Shown here: in pieces, positions 20,829 to 20,853 of the stretch | How the letters are laid out: each line of letters opens with the position of its first letter | How positions within the stretch are numbered: position 1 is the first letter of the stretch | From: a virus | Length of the DNA stretch: 20,853 bases | Virus record (IMG/VR): IMGVR_UViG_3300028654_000074 | Location: 1-20,853 of that record | Direction: 5' to 3' (one strand) | Notes under the pieces: model-generated | Seen by the model: only the letters and a program-made list of their open reading frames with translations | What the model was told of the DNA's origin: nothing | Databases searched by the model: none | Position numbers and translations under genes: made by a program

Positions 20829-20853
20829 ATGCTTAAAATAGAATTCGAGGGAG
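20829..20853 (+). CDS. Start of a plus-strand gene (partial, off the right edge)
   Basis: AAGGAG lies six bases before an ATG at 20829, followed by an open frame reading MLKIEFEG to the edge. The ribosome binding site is among the best in the window, which is why I call a gene from only eight codons. It is divergent from the block to its left. The protein cannot be identified from this much. Confidence 0.55.

Overview
The window is part of the late (virion) gene block of a large tailed phage with a contractile tail (myovirus morphology). The contractile sheath (4529-6679) and the tail tube (4040-4498) sit side by side. Upstream of them lie a gp10-like head-tail/tail-completion protein (10318-11067), a neck/terminator-like protein (8450-9463) and several beta-rich virion proteins. 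I cannot name the host or a genus. I saw no tRNA, rRNA, CRISPR array or bacterial housekeeping gene. Almost every gene is on the minus strand, with gaps of a few bases or overlaps, so the block reads from right to left.

Layout in transcription order (right to left): GIY-YIG endonuclease (20024-20779); two virion proteins (19515-19991, 18667-19515); predicted 2H phosphoesterase (17899-18645); GIY-YIG endonuclease (17282-17899); two unknown proteins (16798-17298, 16434-16796); structural protein (15443-16441); small beta-rich protein (14952-15398); coiled-coil protein with a Cys cluster (13944-14942); PD-(D/E)XK endonuclease (13151-13951); a 692-residue protein with a polymerase/cyclase-like palm domain and six CxxC motifs (11071-13149); gp10-like protein; GIY-YIG endonuclease on the opposite strand (9552-10343); neck-like protein; three accessory proteins; sheath; tube; hairpin terminator (3986-4017); two Vsr/EDxHD-type endonucleases (3151-3954, 1353-2162) flanking a structural protein (2184-3056); a small coiled-coil protein; and a repetitive structural protein that runs off the left edge. 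A plus-strand gene starts at 20829 and runs off the right edge.

Two things stand out. First, the virion block encodes a predicted nucleotide-polymerase/cyclase palm domain (mCpol/GGDEF-like, with a GGDQ motif) fused to a CxxC array. About 4.7 kb upstream on the same strand is a predicted 2H phosphoesterase, the fold used by phage anti-CBASS nuclease Acb1. Together they suggest, without proving, a phage-encoded way to make and/or destroy a nucleotide signal or modify RNA ends. Second, six free-standing homing endonucleases of three catalytic classes occupy 4581 of 20853 bases (about 22%). Both Vsr-type genes carry an extended -10 promoter (TGATATAAT) placed so that transcription should start at the ATG. 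A short AATCTT motif recurs in gene-start regions, including once on the plus strand before the plus-strand endonuclease, and may be a phage promoter or regulatory element.

No gene-free stretch exceeds 300 bases; the longest gaps (71 to 94 bases) are described under the regulatory features.
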